From Capitulum mitella (Eukaryota; Arthropoda; Thecostraca; Pollicipedomorpha; Pollicipedidae): a DNA stretch of 64,000 nt. A program made the position numbers and the translations under genes. The stretch is from assembly GCA_030062745.1 (NCBI GenBank), contig CP099848.1, forward strand, positions 6,627,685-6,691,684. The letters run 5' to 3'. The notes under the pieces are model-generated. The model did no database searches. It was not told the DNA's origin and was given only the letters and a program-made list of their open reading frames with translations. Every line of letters starts with the position of its first letter. Positions within the stretch are counted from its first letter, which is position 1. Below are positions 14,301 through 27,400 of the stretch, piece by piece.

Positions 14301-15759
14301 TATTCCACTTAGCCATGCGCGGCGGCCGCTGCAGCGACCTTCCAGCTATTTTAACGGCGCCGTCGGCCGGCCGGTTTTTAGCGTTCCCGGCAAATGCAGC
14401 GCGCGGCGAGCACGACGTCCCGGGGAGCGACGGCGCGACCGACGCCGCGCGGCCGCCGCGGCAATGGTCTCCGGGAATGCGGGGACGCTCTCGAATGACC
14501 GCCGGCCGGTGCTGACGGTCAATACCGGACGGGGTGATATCCGGCGGACGACGGCATCACCGTTCCGCCGCCGCGGCCGCCGTCCAGGCCGTGACCGGCT
14601 CCAGGAATGGCTAACGGTGAAGGTGGTATTGGATTGGTAGAATAATGCTGGCCTTCCAGATTGACGACAACGCCACTGTTTTCATTCTTTTGTGTGACGC
14701 AACAACCGAGAGTGGAGGAACCCCGAAGAAAGTGGGGTTGGCGGGTCAGCAGATTTGGAGAAGATTCTTCCCGTTTAGTCCCGCGTACGTGGTGCGAAGG
14801 AAAACTGAAATCTGGACATCTGCTTCCCTACTACTTCTACTCCTCTTGCTTCAGCGTTTAGCCAAAAAGTGAAATGGTTTAAAAGCAAGCAGTTTACGAT
14901 GTCTACCTTCAGTACCGGCAAAAAGGGACTGAAATTTCGAACAAGACATGCGACCTTCCAACAAATATGCTTGCGATGATCGTGCGATGCTTGGCCGCTT
15001 TGAGAATTCCTGGAACTTCCCAGTGTATTATTTTATAATTCGTGGCATGTTTTACATGCACGAGCTGGTTTATTTGTCAGACTTCGAGGAATGCCGCCGC
15101 GCATGTGGTGTGGCTTACAAAGTGCACATGCCTCTATAACGTGCATGACTCACGCAGTTGTAAACCGCTGCAAAATGCATGAATCGTGTTTGCACGGACG
15201 ATGCAGGGAAGTGGTTAACTCCCTTGAAAACTGCCTGCCATGGCTCATGTAACTCATGGCTATTTCCCGTTGGTCGTTCACGCAAGCGTTTGCCATTAGC
15301 ATCCATGCCCACGATCTCGAAGTCGTTTTCGTTCTGGGAGTCTCTCGAGCTCAGACGACGTCTCTTGCTAATGTTCTTGGTGTCAAGTCCTGTATGCAAT
15401 CTCTTTGTGAATCCGGTCATTTGCGAGCAGTTCTGTTTATTGTGTTTCTGGTTTTGTGCCCTCTGTCAGCAGCCGATGCCCTTTCCTACGTCAGATAGTC
15501 TGATCAGGCGTCCCGTGTTTTTTTTTATGACGTCTCTCGCGCGACTGGTGCAACTCCTAAGCGGATCTGCTGTCAGCTGAAAGTTTCTCAACACATCTTC
15601 GTCGTCCCAGAGCCAACTTGTGTCAAAGCTCACGGCAATGTCCACTGCCCGTTGTCTGCTATGCTAAATATCACCTGTCCATGTTTCTCCTTCCGACAGT
15701 TTTATTTTAGTCTTCGTCGTCTCCCAGCAGTCTTGCGCCTTCTTCTCAACGTCAACGTC

Positions 15760-16540
15760 CCACAATGCCGTACAGTCGGCTGCTGTCACCAGTCTCCTGT
15801 ACGTGTTTCTCTTCAGTCAGAGTAACGTCTTATGTCAGTCTTCCGTATGTGTTTCTCTCCAATCACTGTACCGTTTCATGTCAGTCTCCTGCACGCGCTC
15901 TTCTCCATTCAATGTACCGTCTCCTGTCCGTCTCCCTGAAGTCTCGTTGGCACCTCTTACCAACGTCAATACTTTACCCATTCCAATGCCTATCATTGTC
16001 TTGTCTACTTCTGCCATTTTTTTTTTTTTACTGTGTCCTCGGCAGATTGTTGTGAGATTCTTGCCAAATGCTTGAAGGCCCTTGTCAGTTACCAATGAGT
16101 CTCCTGTCAGCTTTCTTCAAGTCTCCTGTCAGTTTCCTGCAAATGTCTTGTCAGTCTGCCAGCTATCAGTAGTCTCCTGCAAAACATCCGTCTGTCAATT
16201 TCCATTGTCTCCGTCCGGTTTTCTGACAGCTTCTGCCGCGCCTGCTGGTGTCTCCGGTCTCCATCCGGCACTTCTTACGATCTTCCGCGGTCTGCACCCT
16301 ACATCCCCCGTCTCCGTTCAGCGTCTCCCTGGCCTCCTACCGGCTTTTCCCCGGCCTCCTTACGGCGTCTCCGCCGTCTCCGGCCTGCGTCTCCCAGGTC
16401 TCCTGCCGGAGTTCCCGCGGCCTCCAGCGGGCGTGGTCCCGATCTCCTGCGGGCGTCTCGCCGGTCTCCCGCCGGCGTCTCCCCGGCCCCCTGCCGGCAT
16501 CTCCGAGGTCTCCGGCGGACGGGAGCGCGCCTGGCCAGCT
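15760..16540 (+). repeat. Pyrimidine-rich degenerate tandem repeat
   Basis: About 780 bp of strongly strand-asymmetric sequence built from degenerate units around GTCTCCTGTCAG and, further right, GTCTCCNGCCGGC. The left part is AT-richer and the right part GC-richer, as if one repeat drifted in composition. The overlapping open frames (16082-16612 and 16248-16847) are products of the repeat and show no protein domain. Confidence 0.6.
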
Positions 16541-17606
16541 CGTCAGCCCGGGCCGTCAGCGGTTGCCGGCTTCCGCGTGTCGGCCGACGATCTGGCGCAT
16601 CATTCTCTTTAATTGGCCGGAGCGCCGTATTCCGGAGCGCTGGCGATCTCCGCCGAGACGCCGGCCGGCCGCCCGAGGCGTCGAGGCGAGGCGCCGGCTT
16701 CGCCTCGCCGGCTCGCCTCGCGTCGACGCCGACGTGGGCAGCCGCGTCCACGACCCATCCGCCCGTCGTCGTTACCGACGGCATTATTTTTGGCCGCCGA
16801 ACAATCGGCGCGTGACAGCAAAAAGGGAATTCGAGCTGCCAAAATAAATAATCGAAGGATGGCCTCCGTCTGCACGATGAGATGCAGGAAAACGCCCCCG
16901 GCCCGTCACGTGGACCGCATTAAACAGGGGCGCGCCCAGCGCTAATGCGACGGGACGCCGCGCGCGGCCAGCGTCGGCCAAGCCCGGCGACGGCCGAGCT
17001 CTGCCGCCGGCGGCGCCGGCTGCCGCGCGGGTTCAGCGGCGGCCGGTGGACGTCGTTACTGCCGAGATCGGTTCACGGTGCGCCGCCCGGGGCCGTGACC
17101 GTTCCGTGCGGAACGGCGCGGTCGCCGCCGCCGCCGGCCTCGCCTCGCCGCTGCCTGCCGGCTATTGTTAGCCGCCGCGGCGAATCTGTCACAGTCCGAC
17201 GCGGCCTCGACGCGGCGCCGCCCCGCCCGCGGCCGGCCTGAAAAATTGCAGATGGCGAGCGGCGACCGCGGCGGCGCTGTCGGCGCGCGCCGCAGATGAC
17301 GGCCCGGATGACGGAGTGCACGCGGCGCGCGTGCAATCCAGCGAAAACAGCGCGCTGGACGGGCGACACCTGGGGTGACGCCTGAGGCGGGCCGCTGGCC
17401 GCGGGACCGGCCCGCGCCAGGCAGACCGGTCCTCACGGCGGGACGACACCGGGCGGTCACAGGACGTCACGGCGGCCGGCCGCAGCGGTTCCCACGGAGC
17501 CGCCGGCGGCGACGCGGCCACGTGCCGCCAGTTACGGGCTCGGCTGGACGCCAAACGGCCGGCACGCGTCCCGTGGGAGCGACTGGCCGGCCACTTCCGG
17601 CGACGG

Positions 17607-17633
17607 CCCGCCCCCGCCCCCGCCCCCGCCCCG
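17607..17633 (+). repeat. CCCCCG hexamer repeat
   Basis: Four or more consecutive CCCCCG units, equivalent to clustered GC-boxes, inside the GC-rich domain. Confidence 0.6.
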
Positions 17634-19108
17634 ACCCGCTCTGGCTGGTCGCGGCGGTAAAAACGGTCGTCCGGCGCCGGGCCGACCAGCGCGCTGCGTG
17701 GCTGGGAGGCGGGAGGCGGAGTGGACCTGAATCGGAGCGGGGTTAACCTGCTGGGTCTGACTGGCCGTCGTGTTGGGGTCAGTCATCGCTCGCACCTGAA
17801 GACCCACAGCTATGAGCCGACCGCCGCTATTGGCAGCTGTCCACTGCATGAAGCGACTGCCTCCAAATGAACCAAGCTGAAGACGCTTCAGCATCGCGGA
17901 TACCGTCCTGACCCGGTGACCATCCCTGGCACTGCCGAAGCTTGGTGAATTTGCGTCTCCTGGAACCACCGATAGAGCGCTGCTCATGACCGCTCTACTG
18001 CCACTGGGTGGTCTTGTTTTTCCGCCGTCTCGACATTTCACGCGGCGCTGCACGCGCGTTGCACAATCGCCGTTTCCGTATCACAACATTTTTATCACAT
18101 TTGGCGGAGCATGAGGCGGGCCAGGCGGCCGCGGCCGGGACCCGAGCCGGACGCTTTCACTGCCGCAAAAACCGCCACGAAAAACTATGTAAATAAGTGA
18201 CCAAAATCTGGCCCGAATGGCTCCGGCAGACACATTAGATGCGTTAGAGCAACACATACAAGAACGCGGTGGGGTGGTTTTTTGGCGGCGGCCGAGCGGC
18301 CGGCGGCTTTACGTGAGCTGGAGGGCAATGCCGGCCGCGCGGTCGGGCCGGCCGTCACGTGCATGACGGCGCAGTGACGGACAGCGCCGGCGCCTGCACT
18401 GGACAAATACGGCCCGGCGCCACTCGGCGCGGACCACATGGCACGTGACACATGTCCGAGGGGCAGTCGCTCGCGGTATGATGGCTGAACGGCGGGGAGC
18501 CGTGCAGGCCGGACGGGTGGCTCTGGGGTGGGAGCGGACGCGACTGTGTGAGGTGTGGCCGTTCAGGCACAATGGGCGGTTTAATGAAGTGTTTAAGCTC
18601 TCGTGGCGGTAATGAGAATGGCCTGCCGAGCGGCGCCGGCGCCGGATCGGGTGTCGAAATTCGGCCGTGCCCGCCGGATCGATGGCCGCTCCGCTCATTG
18701 GACGTCCGCGCTCGGCGGCGGTTGAATGAGAGCGCCTGCAATGTCGCCGCCAATTATCGGAAAGACTGGCGTCGGCGAACATGACGGCTTAATTGCCGGC
18801 CCGAACCGGCCGTGTAATTACGCCACACTGTTCACATTCGCCGCCGCGGCCGGCCGCCGCCCGCTCGTGCTCGGGAGTCGCGGCGGCACGGGATCGGGCG
18901 CCTGCCGGCCGCTCAACGCCAGGGCCCAACACAAGGCTGCTGCCGGCGGACGCGCTGCAGCCGCGGCCATGTATGGGATTGCTCCTCCCCGCAGCGGCGG
19001 CGGCGGCGACGGCCGGCCCGTTTACGTATGGCCTGGATTAGCGAGCGCCTCGCTTTTTATCTGGGCATCACTCGCCGCCGTGACCTGGATCCGTCCTTGT
19101 CCGGTCAC

Positions 19109-19155
19109 TGAATTAATGGTCAATGATTAGCCCGGTGATAATGAATTAATCTTGA
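19109..19155. promoter_or_regulatory. AT-rich homeodomain-type motif cluster
   Basis: A short island containing AATTAATGG, TCAATGATTAG and GATAATGAATTAATC in otherwise GC-rich DNA. ATTA/TAAT cores are homeodomain-type sites. The call rests on motif density only. Confidence 0.25.
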
Positions 19156-22100
19156 CGCAAAAACGGCGCGCCGCGGTAAACAGACAATTGCGGCGCGGAC
19201 GCGCGGGATGACGCTCCTCGGAGGACTCGGATGTCGCGTCGAGGCGTGCCGCGGAGGAAGGCGGCTCAGAATTGACTGCGGTTGACGGGAAGGAACTGAT
19301 GACTGACAGCTCCGTCGGCCACAAGCTATTACAGCGCTGCATTGCCGCGAATGTGCTTCTCCACGACATCACCTTTACGCACATTTTAGGAGCATCATAA
19401 GCCAGGGTCCTGGCAGGCTTCCAACACCATCGCGCGAGCGTATATTGCATTACGTATCGTTGATCGCGCCGCCAATTTTGCAGGGTCGGAAACAATCTTC
19501 TCAAACTCTGGCATGCTCATTTCACCACATCATCCCATCCCCACACTGGCGAGCTACGGGCTGCCTGCACTCAGCACCTCAGCGCCGAAGCCGGCCTGCT
19601 CCAGCTCCCGCCGCCTCCTCGGACCCTCGACGCCCAGCCAGCAGCAGCAGCGCCGCCGGCCGAGCTTCTGGATCCGGGCGGCACTAATCTCCGATGCGCC
19701 GCTCACGCCGCATGACCGGCTGGGCGCCGGAGGACCCCCGCCAGCTCTCCCACGGCCGGCGCGCCGTCAGCCGGCCGGGGCTGCAGGCGCTGCTGCAGCC
19801 GTCTCCGGGCCGTTCTGGGGCGGCGGCGGTCCGTCTCGTCGCAGCTGGGTTCCGGCGGCCCGAGGAGGAGGCGCCGCGCCCTCCGGCGGGCCGGCCAGCT
19901 CTTTGTTCGAATGCCCGCGCGGCCTGCAGAGAGGCCGGCCAGTCGTGACTGGCGAATCCTCGCGCTGTCGCCTGCAAAAATGTGGGCCTCCGGACGGCTT
20001 GTAGCGCGTTCCACCTTCGTCACGGAGACCGGCGCTTCGGGGCGGCGTCCTCGGCGACTCAGTGAATATGGGAGTGACAGACGTGCTAGCGGGGAACCAG
20101 AACTTCGCCTACTCGAGCTTGAGAAATTTAGAAGATTTGATATATATACAAGGGAGAATTTCTCGGAAGCTAGGTGCACCGAAGGTGCGCATTTTTATAT
20201 TTTAAAAGGCTAAGGGTCTCGCAAAATAAGAACGATGAGTGACCACCAAGTCACCTCTCACCTGAATGTCGGTGAAGCACAGAATCGGAAAGAGATTCTC
20301 ATCTGACTAGCCTCTGGACCCACAACCGGTAAATATTGGGAAATAGTTTGCTTTTCAGGCAAATAAATAGCGATTGCCAGCGACACTTAAGGGATTGTCA
20401 ACACGATCCAATATGTCAAACAAGCTGAAAAATTAACGCTATTTGATTACGATGATTAGCAGAAATCGTATGTCTCACCTGGTGCCATAATGATAGTTCT
20501 GTATCTCTTGTGCAGAGGAAGCCATCATTAGTTTGTTACATGCCTAGGAAACCAATTAGCGAAACCACGACACGTATTCCTCTCGGTCTATGGAGCCCAG
20601 ATCGAAGAACCCCACAGTCATGTTCCGTCCTTCAGACGAGCACGCCAGTGCTGAAGACGATATCTGTTCTAAATCTGCCTTATCAGGGCGGTCGAATCCG
20701 AGAATCGCTGGAACGCCCAGCCTCGGCAGCAATGGCAATTTACGCGGCGTCGCCGCCATGCCTCTGAAAACCACGCGCCGTTCGCCGCTTGCAACCGCGC
20801 CAAGCATCCCAAACAGGAACTGGGGAAACGCGCCGCGCGCAGGATTCCGGAATCGTCGCCAGGAGCGGATCGAAAATAAATCGGCGTCCCGCTGGGCTTA
20901 CGCAGCGAAAGGCGGCGTTCCGCTGGCCGGCGGCCGGCGCGCGGCGGCCAGTTACCGGCGTTGTTCCCGCCGGCGGCGGCCGCGGTGCCAACACCGGCGA
21001 CCGCGCCGCGCGCCGGGAGCCGGCCGAACCGGCCCCGTGGGGAGGCCGCGAGGACGGGCGCGCCGCTCCGCGTGGGTTCGGACAGAACGATGTGGATAAA
21101 CGATCAGAAAGCAGGAGGGGAGTTCACTAACGGCGTCGCTGGGCAGGTCACACTTAACTCAACGAAGATAACTAAGACAAAATTAAAACATGTGTTTGAT
21201 GTTCGAACTGCCCATTAATTCTGACGGCGACAAACGATAGGAAGATGAGACGACTGATACTGCGAAGTCACTATTTACCGGTGCCGATGCCGGTGTACCG
21301 GTGTACCGCTGTACAGGCGATCCGACAACATCGGTCCTGTCCCCACCCCGCCCCCGGCGTCGTGGCAACAGCGAGCTGCCCGAGACCGGCCGACAGTGGG
21401 TGCCGGTCAGGCAGGCCCGTTTGCCCCGCCCGGGCCCTTCCATCGATCGGCGCCGGACGTGGTGTTTCCGGTGTCTGCCGGCGCCCTGCCCTGGGGGGGG
21501 GGGGGTCGGGGGGCCGGACGGGACGTCAGCGGCGGCCGAGGTCTCTGGCGCGGTGAATGCAGTGACCGCACACTGACGTCACCGATACAAATGACCGGAG
21601 CCGGCAGCGGCCGTCTGCACTCGCATACCCCGCGGACGGTAATGATTTCAACAATGACATAAAACTGGGCCAGGCGAGTTATTATCAACACGAAGGCTCG
21701 GATGTGGCCGGGCCCGCGGGGCAGGCGACATTGCTCGGAGGGCGCTGATTGATGGCGCCGCTCAAATGCCGCTGAGCAATCAACCGTTCCCGGTGCTGAG
21801 ACGTTTCAGTGGGTTGATGTCATGCCGAGGAAGGCCAAAATACCCGCGACTTTTGCAAAACATCATCGAGGAGCATCATCAGTGTCCCATGCAACTCGGC
21901 TGTTGCATGGCTCTCGAAAACAAGGACAGGCTGGGCGGGAGGGACGTTAACCAGAGCGGTACATTAATTTGGATGGCTGGTTCACCATTCCGGTGAATTA
22001 TCTCCTGCATATCGGGGAACATCACAAATATCAGAATCCAATGTTTTTTTAACACAGGCAACGTGGCATACATGTAAAGTGTGACAGCTGCTTTTCACAA

Positions 22101-23049
22101 CTATCATAAACAAAACAAAAAAATATACATTGATCCTAGAAGAGCTTCTCTGATGACCATCAGTACAAACGACAACAAAAATACATGCATAGTGTACACA
22201 TTTGCATGCAAGCTGTACAATGTTCCGCGTATGTGACACAAAGACATGCCCAGTATAAATTTTTTTGCCGTGTTCCGTGGTCGATGCGCACCCACACAGC
22301 GGGCAGAACGCGGCGCCTGCCGGTGTCGGAGCATGACGAGCCAATGGCCAACACCGGTCGCCCTATTCAGTCCGATTCGCGGCCTAAATCACGGCTCACC
22401 ATCGACCCGTCCCCTGGCGGCCCGCCAAATCGAACGCCCGTGCCCTGGTGCTTACTCCGTGCACCGAAGACACAATACCGTCCCCGTCTTCCCCTCCCCC
22501 TCCTCGGCTCCATGCGCGACGCAACTGCGGGACCACAGGTCGTACAAAATCGGTGGGTTTCAGATGTGTTTAGAATGCTAGAAGATCTGACCTGGAGGGG
22601 CACAAGTCACCGGATTGTGGTAATATGCAGGAACTAAATCTTCTTCTTCCTGCCACCGGCGTGATCGCTCGGCCACCAGCGATGTGCCAACCCTGCGAGC
22701 CACTCCCTGACTTCGGGGAGCCCCAGGTGGTCACCTGCCCAGCTCTCTCGAGGCTGGCCCAGCCGGCGGCAATTAGGGTCAAGGTCACTCCTCGGCCGGC
22801 TCACACGCTCCACCATAGGTGGCGATTTTAGTGATGCGATGCGTCGTTCCCGACGCTCAAAGAAAATGCTCAGACAAGCTTTTTCCATAGGACTTTTGAA
22901 TATACCTGTCAACACGAAACCTACACCTTAAATTGGCAGAGCTATTAACTATTCAGTGCAGTTCAACACTACTGAAAAATAACAATATGACATGGAATTC
23001 ATTGTAAGGTTACGTTGTGCCTGAATTCATGCCTTGATTTGCTTCAAAG

Positions 23050-24143
23050 TAGCGATGCACCGGATATACCGTCAGGCCGGATGTCCGGCCGGACACTAGA
23101 GATCGTTCGGTATCCGGTATCCGGCCGAATATTTCCGTGATCCGGCCGGACATTGCCGGATATTTAGCCTCCCGGCGTACGATCAAGACGTTGTTCTAAT
23201 GTCCGCCTACAAAATCGTTTCAGGAATGTTCTTTGTTGTATTAGATTGTCGATGTAACTGGCAGCTCGAAGGTCTGTCTGGAGCACCGCTTTTCCTTTTT
23301 AGTTGGGGATGGTTGTGGTATATTTTGCACGAGTGGGACTCAAGCTGAACGCTGTGAAGAAACAGCCAGCCTGTGACCAGCAGCCCATTTTGTTATGTAT
23401 TTTCTTTCTGTTTTTCAGACATTTATCTTTCTCAGATCCTCTGATACAAATGTATTAAGGGACAATATACTTCAGGCGACATAACTTAGTATTCACACAG
23501 AATGCTTATCGAAACAGGCATTCTAATTTTACTGAGGCGCTAACCTCTGCGGGACTGGAGGGGGAGGCATGTCCTGCGTAGTTTTCCAGAAATGGTGCTT
23601 TTTTCCCCAAATTTTTAAAGTATCGGACGGATACATTGGCGGCACAATTTCTTGAACTCTAAAACTCAACAAAGGAATTTTAACCGTACGTTATCATACA
23701 ACGACCAAAAAGAGGTGATTTTAGCCCCCCTTCCTACATATTCTTGGTGGATTGCAGCCAGCTTGTCCCCCCCCCCCCAGTTTTTGAACTGCGGTTACAC
23801 CCATGCTTTTGAATGCAGGGAGAGATGGTGAGCTTCGCCTTGACTACTGTGTTCTTTATTATCTGTTTACCTATTTATTTTACAAGGAAACCTACGGGAA
23901 CCTCACAGTAAGTGTATGCACTAGAATGAATGTTTCATACTTTTAACATTCTATTCAACATTTTTTTCATTTTTCCAGGTTCCTCCTTTTCCAATTTAGT
24001 CTTTTTCGTTGCATTTATCAGTAAAAATAGTAAATAAAAATAAGGAAGCATAACATCTGGTTTCCGACAGGATATCCGGCAACCCGATTCGGCATATCTA
24101 GCATACGGCAGGATCACAAAAATCTCGATCCGGTGCATCTCTA
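23050..24143. mobile_element. Non-autonomous hAT-like DNA transposon
   Basis: The left end TAGCGATGCACCGG and the right end CCGGTGCATCTCTA form terminal inverted repeats of the GATGCACCG type widespread among hAT elements. Subterminal CCGGATAT/CCGGCC words occur near both ends. The flanking octamers CTTCAAAG (23042-23049) and CTTTAAGG (24144-24151) match at 6 of 8 positions, as expected of an old 8-bp hAT target duplication. At about 1.1 kb with no transposase frame, it must have depended on an autonomous relative. Confidence 0.75.
23540..23810 (+). repeat. Dispersed repeat, copy 1 (inside the hAT-like element)
   Basis: Similar to 24184-24478 in the same orientation. Shared blocks include a TTTTCCA segment, CTTGAACT followed by an AAAGGAATTT-type segment, a GCAGCCAGCTT/GCAGTCAGCTT segment and a poly-C tract of 12 or more bases. 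No coding capacity was recognised. Confidence 0.6.
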
Positions 24144-24183
24144 CTTTAAGGTGTGTTTGGAGCGAAAACGTTACGATTTCATG

Positions 24184-24478
24184 CTAGCCTCTCTCTTGCG
24201 CCATGGGTGTAATCTTTACGGAGGCTGAGGAGACATGTCCCTGCAGTTTTCCAAAAGTAAAGATTTATCCTCCCTAATTTTAAAGGCACCAAATAGGTGT
24301 TGCTATTGGTGATACAATGTCTTGAACTTCGAAGCATAACAAAAGGAATTTCAACCATAATTTGTCATGCAATGCCCGCAAAAAAGGATTTTTATCCCCC
24401 GCCCTAACAATTTTTGATGGACTGCAGTCAGCTTCCCCCCCCCCCAATGTCTCAACCCTGGCTGCACCCTTGTTTTGC
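24184..24478 (+). repeat. Dispersed repeat, copy 2
   Basis: A diverged second copy of the sequence at 23540-23810, lying just outside the right end of the hAT-like element. The two probably belong to one older repeat family; copy 1 may have been carried as cargo or inserted into the transposon. Confidence 0.55.
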
Positions 24479-27400
24479 GCTTTGCAAAATCAGTGTCAGT
24501 TGTTCTGGTGTCGTGAAATTTTCCCGCCAACATTCTTTTTCCAAACACTACAAAATCGGGCGAGGAATGAATGGCGGTGCAGCGCATCAGTGTGATGATG
24601 TTATACGTGCACTATGCTTCACGCCATAGCGAATCCCGTTTTTCTCCATCCCTCCAATCCTGGCATTTTCCTGTCACATCTAAGGGGGTCTGGAAAAAGG
24701 CGGAACCAGCGATGCTGATAACCTTGCCGAATGATAACAGCTCGCGTCACTTGCACTATTCTCTTCAAGTGGTGGTGAACAAGACTTCCAGGCTGCAAGA
24801 CCACCAAGAGCCGTGACTTAATCAACCCTAGGGCGGCAACGCCTCTGGAGCGCTGGTGCTCTGCATCCTCCCCTCTGTGGTCTTCCGGGGTCCTGTCCCA
24901 CTGGCAGAATTCATTCAAAGAATACTGCTTTTACTGGAGACAAAATAGTTTAAAATAACATTTACATGCCACTAAAAACTTTCCAATGGGACTTCAGAAT
25001 GCCGCGACATAGTCTACATTAGTTCATGGTGGTTTCGGACATTTTTGGCGGTCGGGATTTGGCTGCATGATGCAAGGGATTTGGCGGCATGGAATCGCAA
25101 ATGCTGTGACTGGCGATTCAGAGCTTTACCATATGAAGCCAGATATGCAACCAAATTACTTACCTCAGTGGGCCATTGTGTAACCAAGCTCAAATTCAAG
25201 CTCAGGTGACTTAACTTAACAAACAACCCTGTTTTTACTGCATGGTTGTTGCCAAAACCACTCAATGTTAATTTCAGACAAGACGGAACAGAAGTCGGCT
25301 AGTCACAAGAGACTCCCTGAACCTTGCATCTGGTTTGAAACTGGAAATTCTTTGAATGTGAGGAAGCAGCTGGCATATTTCAACCCAGAAATGTGGAACC
25401 GAAGTGATTAGAACGTCTGTACTGGGTTAAAAACGTTCTGTTGTGAGTCGGTGTGGTTTCCGAGCGCTGGCGGTCGCCGGGTCTCGCCATTAAAAGACAG
25501 TCAACGCTGGATGCAGGGTGGCGGAACTGCCGTGCGCTGGGTCGCTGCACTCTTCCTACCGTCTCCGGACACTAAAGTTCAGAACAGCCGTATGACGATG
25601 ACTATAAAGAAGTGTCATAAAGATGTCCTGGGCTACTTCACCCCATCCCCTTAAAACCGGACATTCCGTCGCCGTTGAATAAATCCTCAGTTGTGTTTAC
25701 CAGTCAGGGCACGCATGGCATGAAGTGTCATGACAACGTGTCATGAGCACGTTGTCGATGGTGCCACGCGGTGCAGCTGATCATTCAGCTCGAATTGGTT
25801 ATCGTTTGTACTTTCAAAAAAAGATTGTTGAGCTTTTGCTTTTTTTGACAGCTTTTCCTCTAGTCAGTGGGTCTGGTAGCCAATACTCACCACAAGAGCT
25901 GCACAAAATCGGCCGGCTGTTAAACAATGAGCTCCGGTGACGTGAGGGGAAAATACCTGGTCCGGACGTTCCGCGGAGCAATGCAGCTGCTCAAATTGAA
26001 ATACGCATGGTTTCCATTTCCCTCTTTGAGAGTTTCCTCAAGAATTGTCCACCAGATTTGTTTAGGAGCATTTTGTACTAATTTTCAAATCATGCCACAA
26101 ACCCAAAGCACTAAGCAGCTTTGAGACATTTCCCTGCGTACCAAGGCTGTCGTCCAAGTAAGTGTAACTCAGGAATCATCTGCAGAATACCTTTAAGCAA
26201 GCGAGCATTCAGAACTCTGGTTTTCATCGATTGCGAGGATGTGTTCGCTCGCTTCGCTGGCTCACTTCGTCTGGAAAATCCAGAGACGAGTTAACAATGG
26301 CACATCATGTCTGCAATCAGCGCCCCTGCAGCTAACTCATATCAGTGGAGACTATGCAGGCAATGCGCGTTTCCCTGCCGGTTTCGAGACTGGGACTCGC
26401 TGTGTTTGCTCCGTATGGCAACACCGGACGTTTTAAGTGGCACCCCTGTTTATTTATTCCCCCGAATCTGATCAACAGAGGGTCGAGACAGAAAACAGGG
26501 ACTTCTGTCACCGAGATGACAGTCCTTTGCGTCCGAGCCAACGACACGGAAGGTGTAAACCGAAACCGAACTTCGGTGCAAGCCTCCCACCGCGTGCAAT
26601 GAATCTGTGATCCTGCAGACCGTGAAATGTGATCCTATTTGGGAACACCCCTTAATTTGACGAGTTTCTTTGCCTGCTTGTACTCATTTTTGATGACTTC
26701 TTGTCTCACTCTTTAGAGCCTTCTCCATAAACTCGGCGTGGATCAACAAATCCCTTGTAAATCTGACCTAATGCGGTATTCCCCGTACGCCCAGTCTCAG
26801 TCCAACGATGCGCTATTATTCCGTCGATTATCACGGTGCAGCTGATAGTATGCCAGCCTTTCCAGACTCAAATCTATGCAGACATCTGCTTTTTACCCTC
26901 GGCTGTCTACATGATATGAAAGCAGAGCGATAATTAATTTTTACACATCGTTTGACAGCAGTTCAGACGGTCGTAATAGACAAAAGCATAAAATCAAACA
27001 TTCATACCTCGTTTGGTTTCCCATCTAATTCTTCTCGATTAGCATATGTGTGTCTAGCTGTTGTGAATGCCGATCCCCACAGCGGCCGGCGGATTTCGCA
27101 TTTTCGCAGCCGTCCGCCGCCGAGCTGAATGCGAACCGCCTTTTCGATAGCTGCCGCCTCGATCAGGCATTTAAAGAAACGGCGCGCCAAAGGGTTGCCG
27201 TTCCGCAGCGCTCGTTGGCCATTCATCAGCGGCGGCCGGGCCGGCGGCCGAGTCGGCCGTGACCGATTCGAGTCCCGGCGCCGGAGACGGCGGGATCACA
27301 CCGTGCATAATGCCCTGTCAATACGGCGCAGCGCGTCTGCCGGCATGCAAATCGGCGCCGCGCCGACGCCGGCCGCTTTGTGCCGGGACCGGCGGCGGCG

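Larger units (their letters stand above)
5300..22815. promoter_or_regulatory. GC- and CpG-rich domain with AT-rich motif islands, candidate regulatory region
   Basis: The base composition changes sharply here. Long runs rich in CGG, GGCC and GCCGG words, with no CpG loss, alternate with short AT-rich islands. Visible examples are a POU octamer ATGCAAAT at 8917-8924, CRE octamers at 11209-11216, 11325-11332 and 21574-21581, and a cluster of ATTA/TAAT homeodomain-type words at 19109-19155. The open frames here (for example 9855-10712 plus and 13477-14163 plus) are long because GC-rich DNA has few stops; they show no domains and are Arg/Pro/Ala-rich. Developmental regulatory DNA of an unseen or neighbouring gene is an inference; base composition bias alone is the alternative. 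Confidence 0.35.

Noticed and set aside
16082-16847. Two long overlapping plus-strand frames
   Set aside because: They run through the degenerate pyrimidine repeat and simply translate its units.
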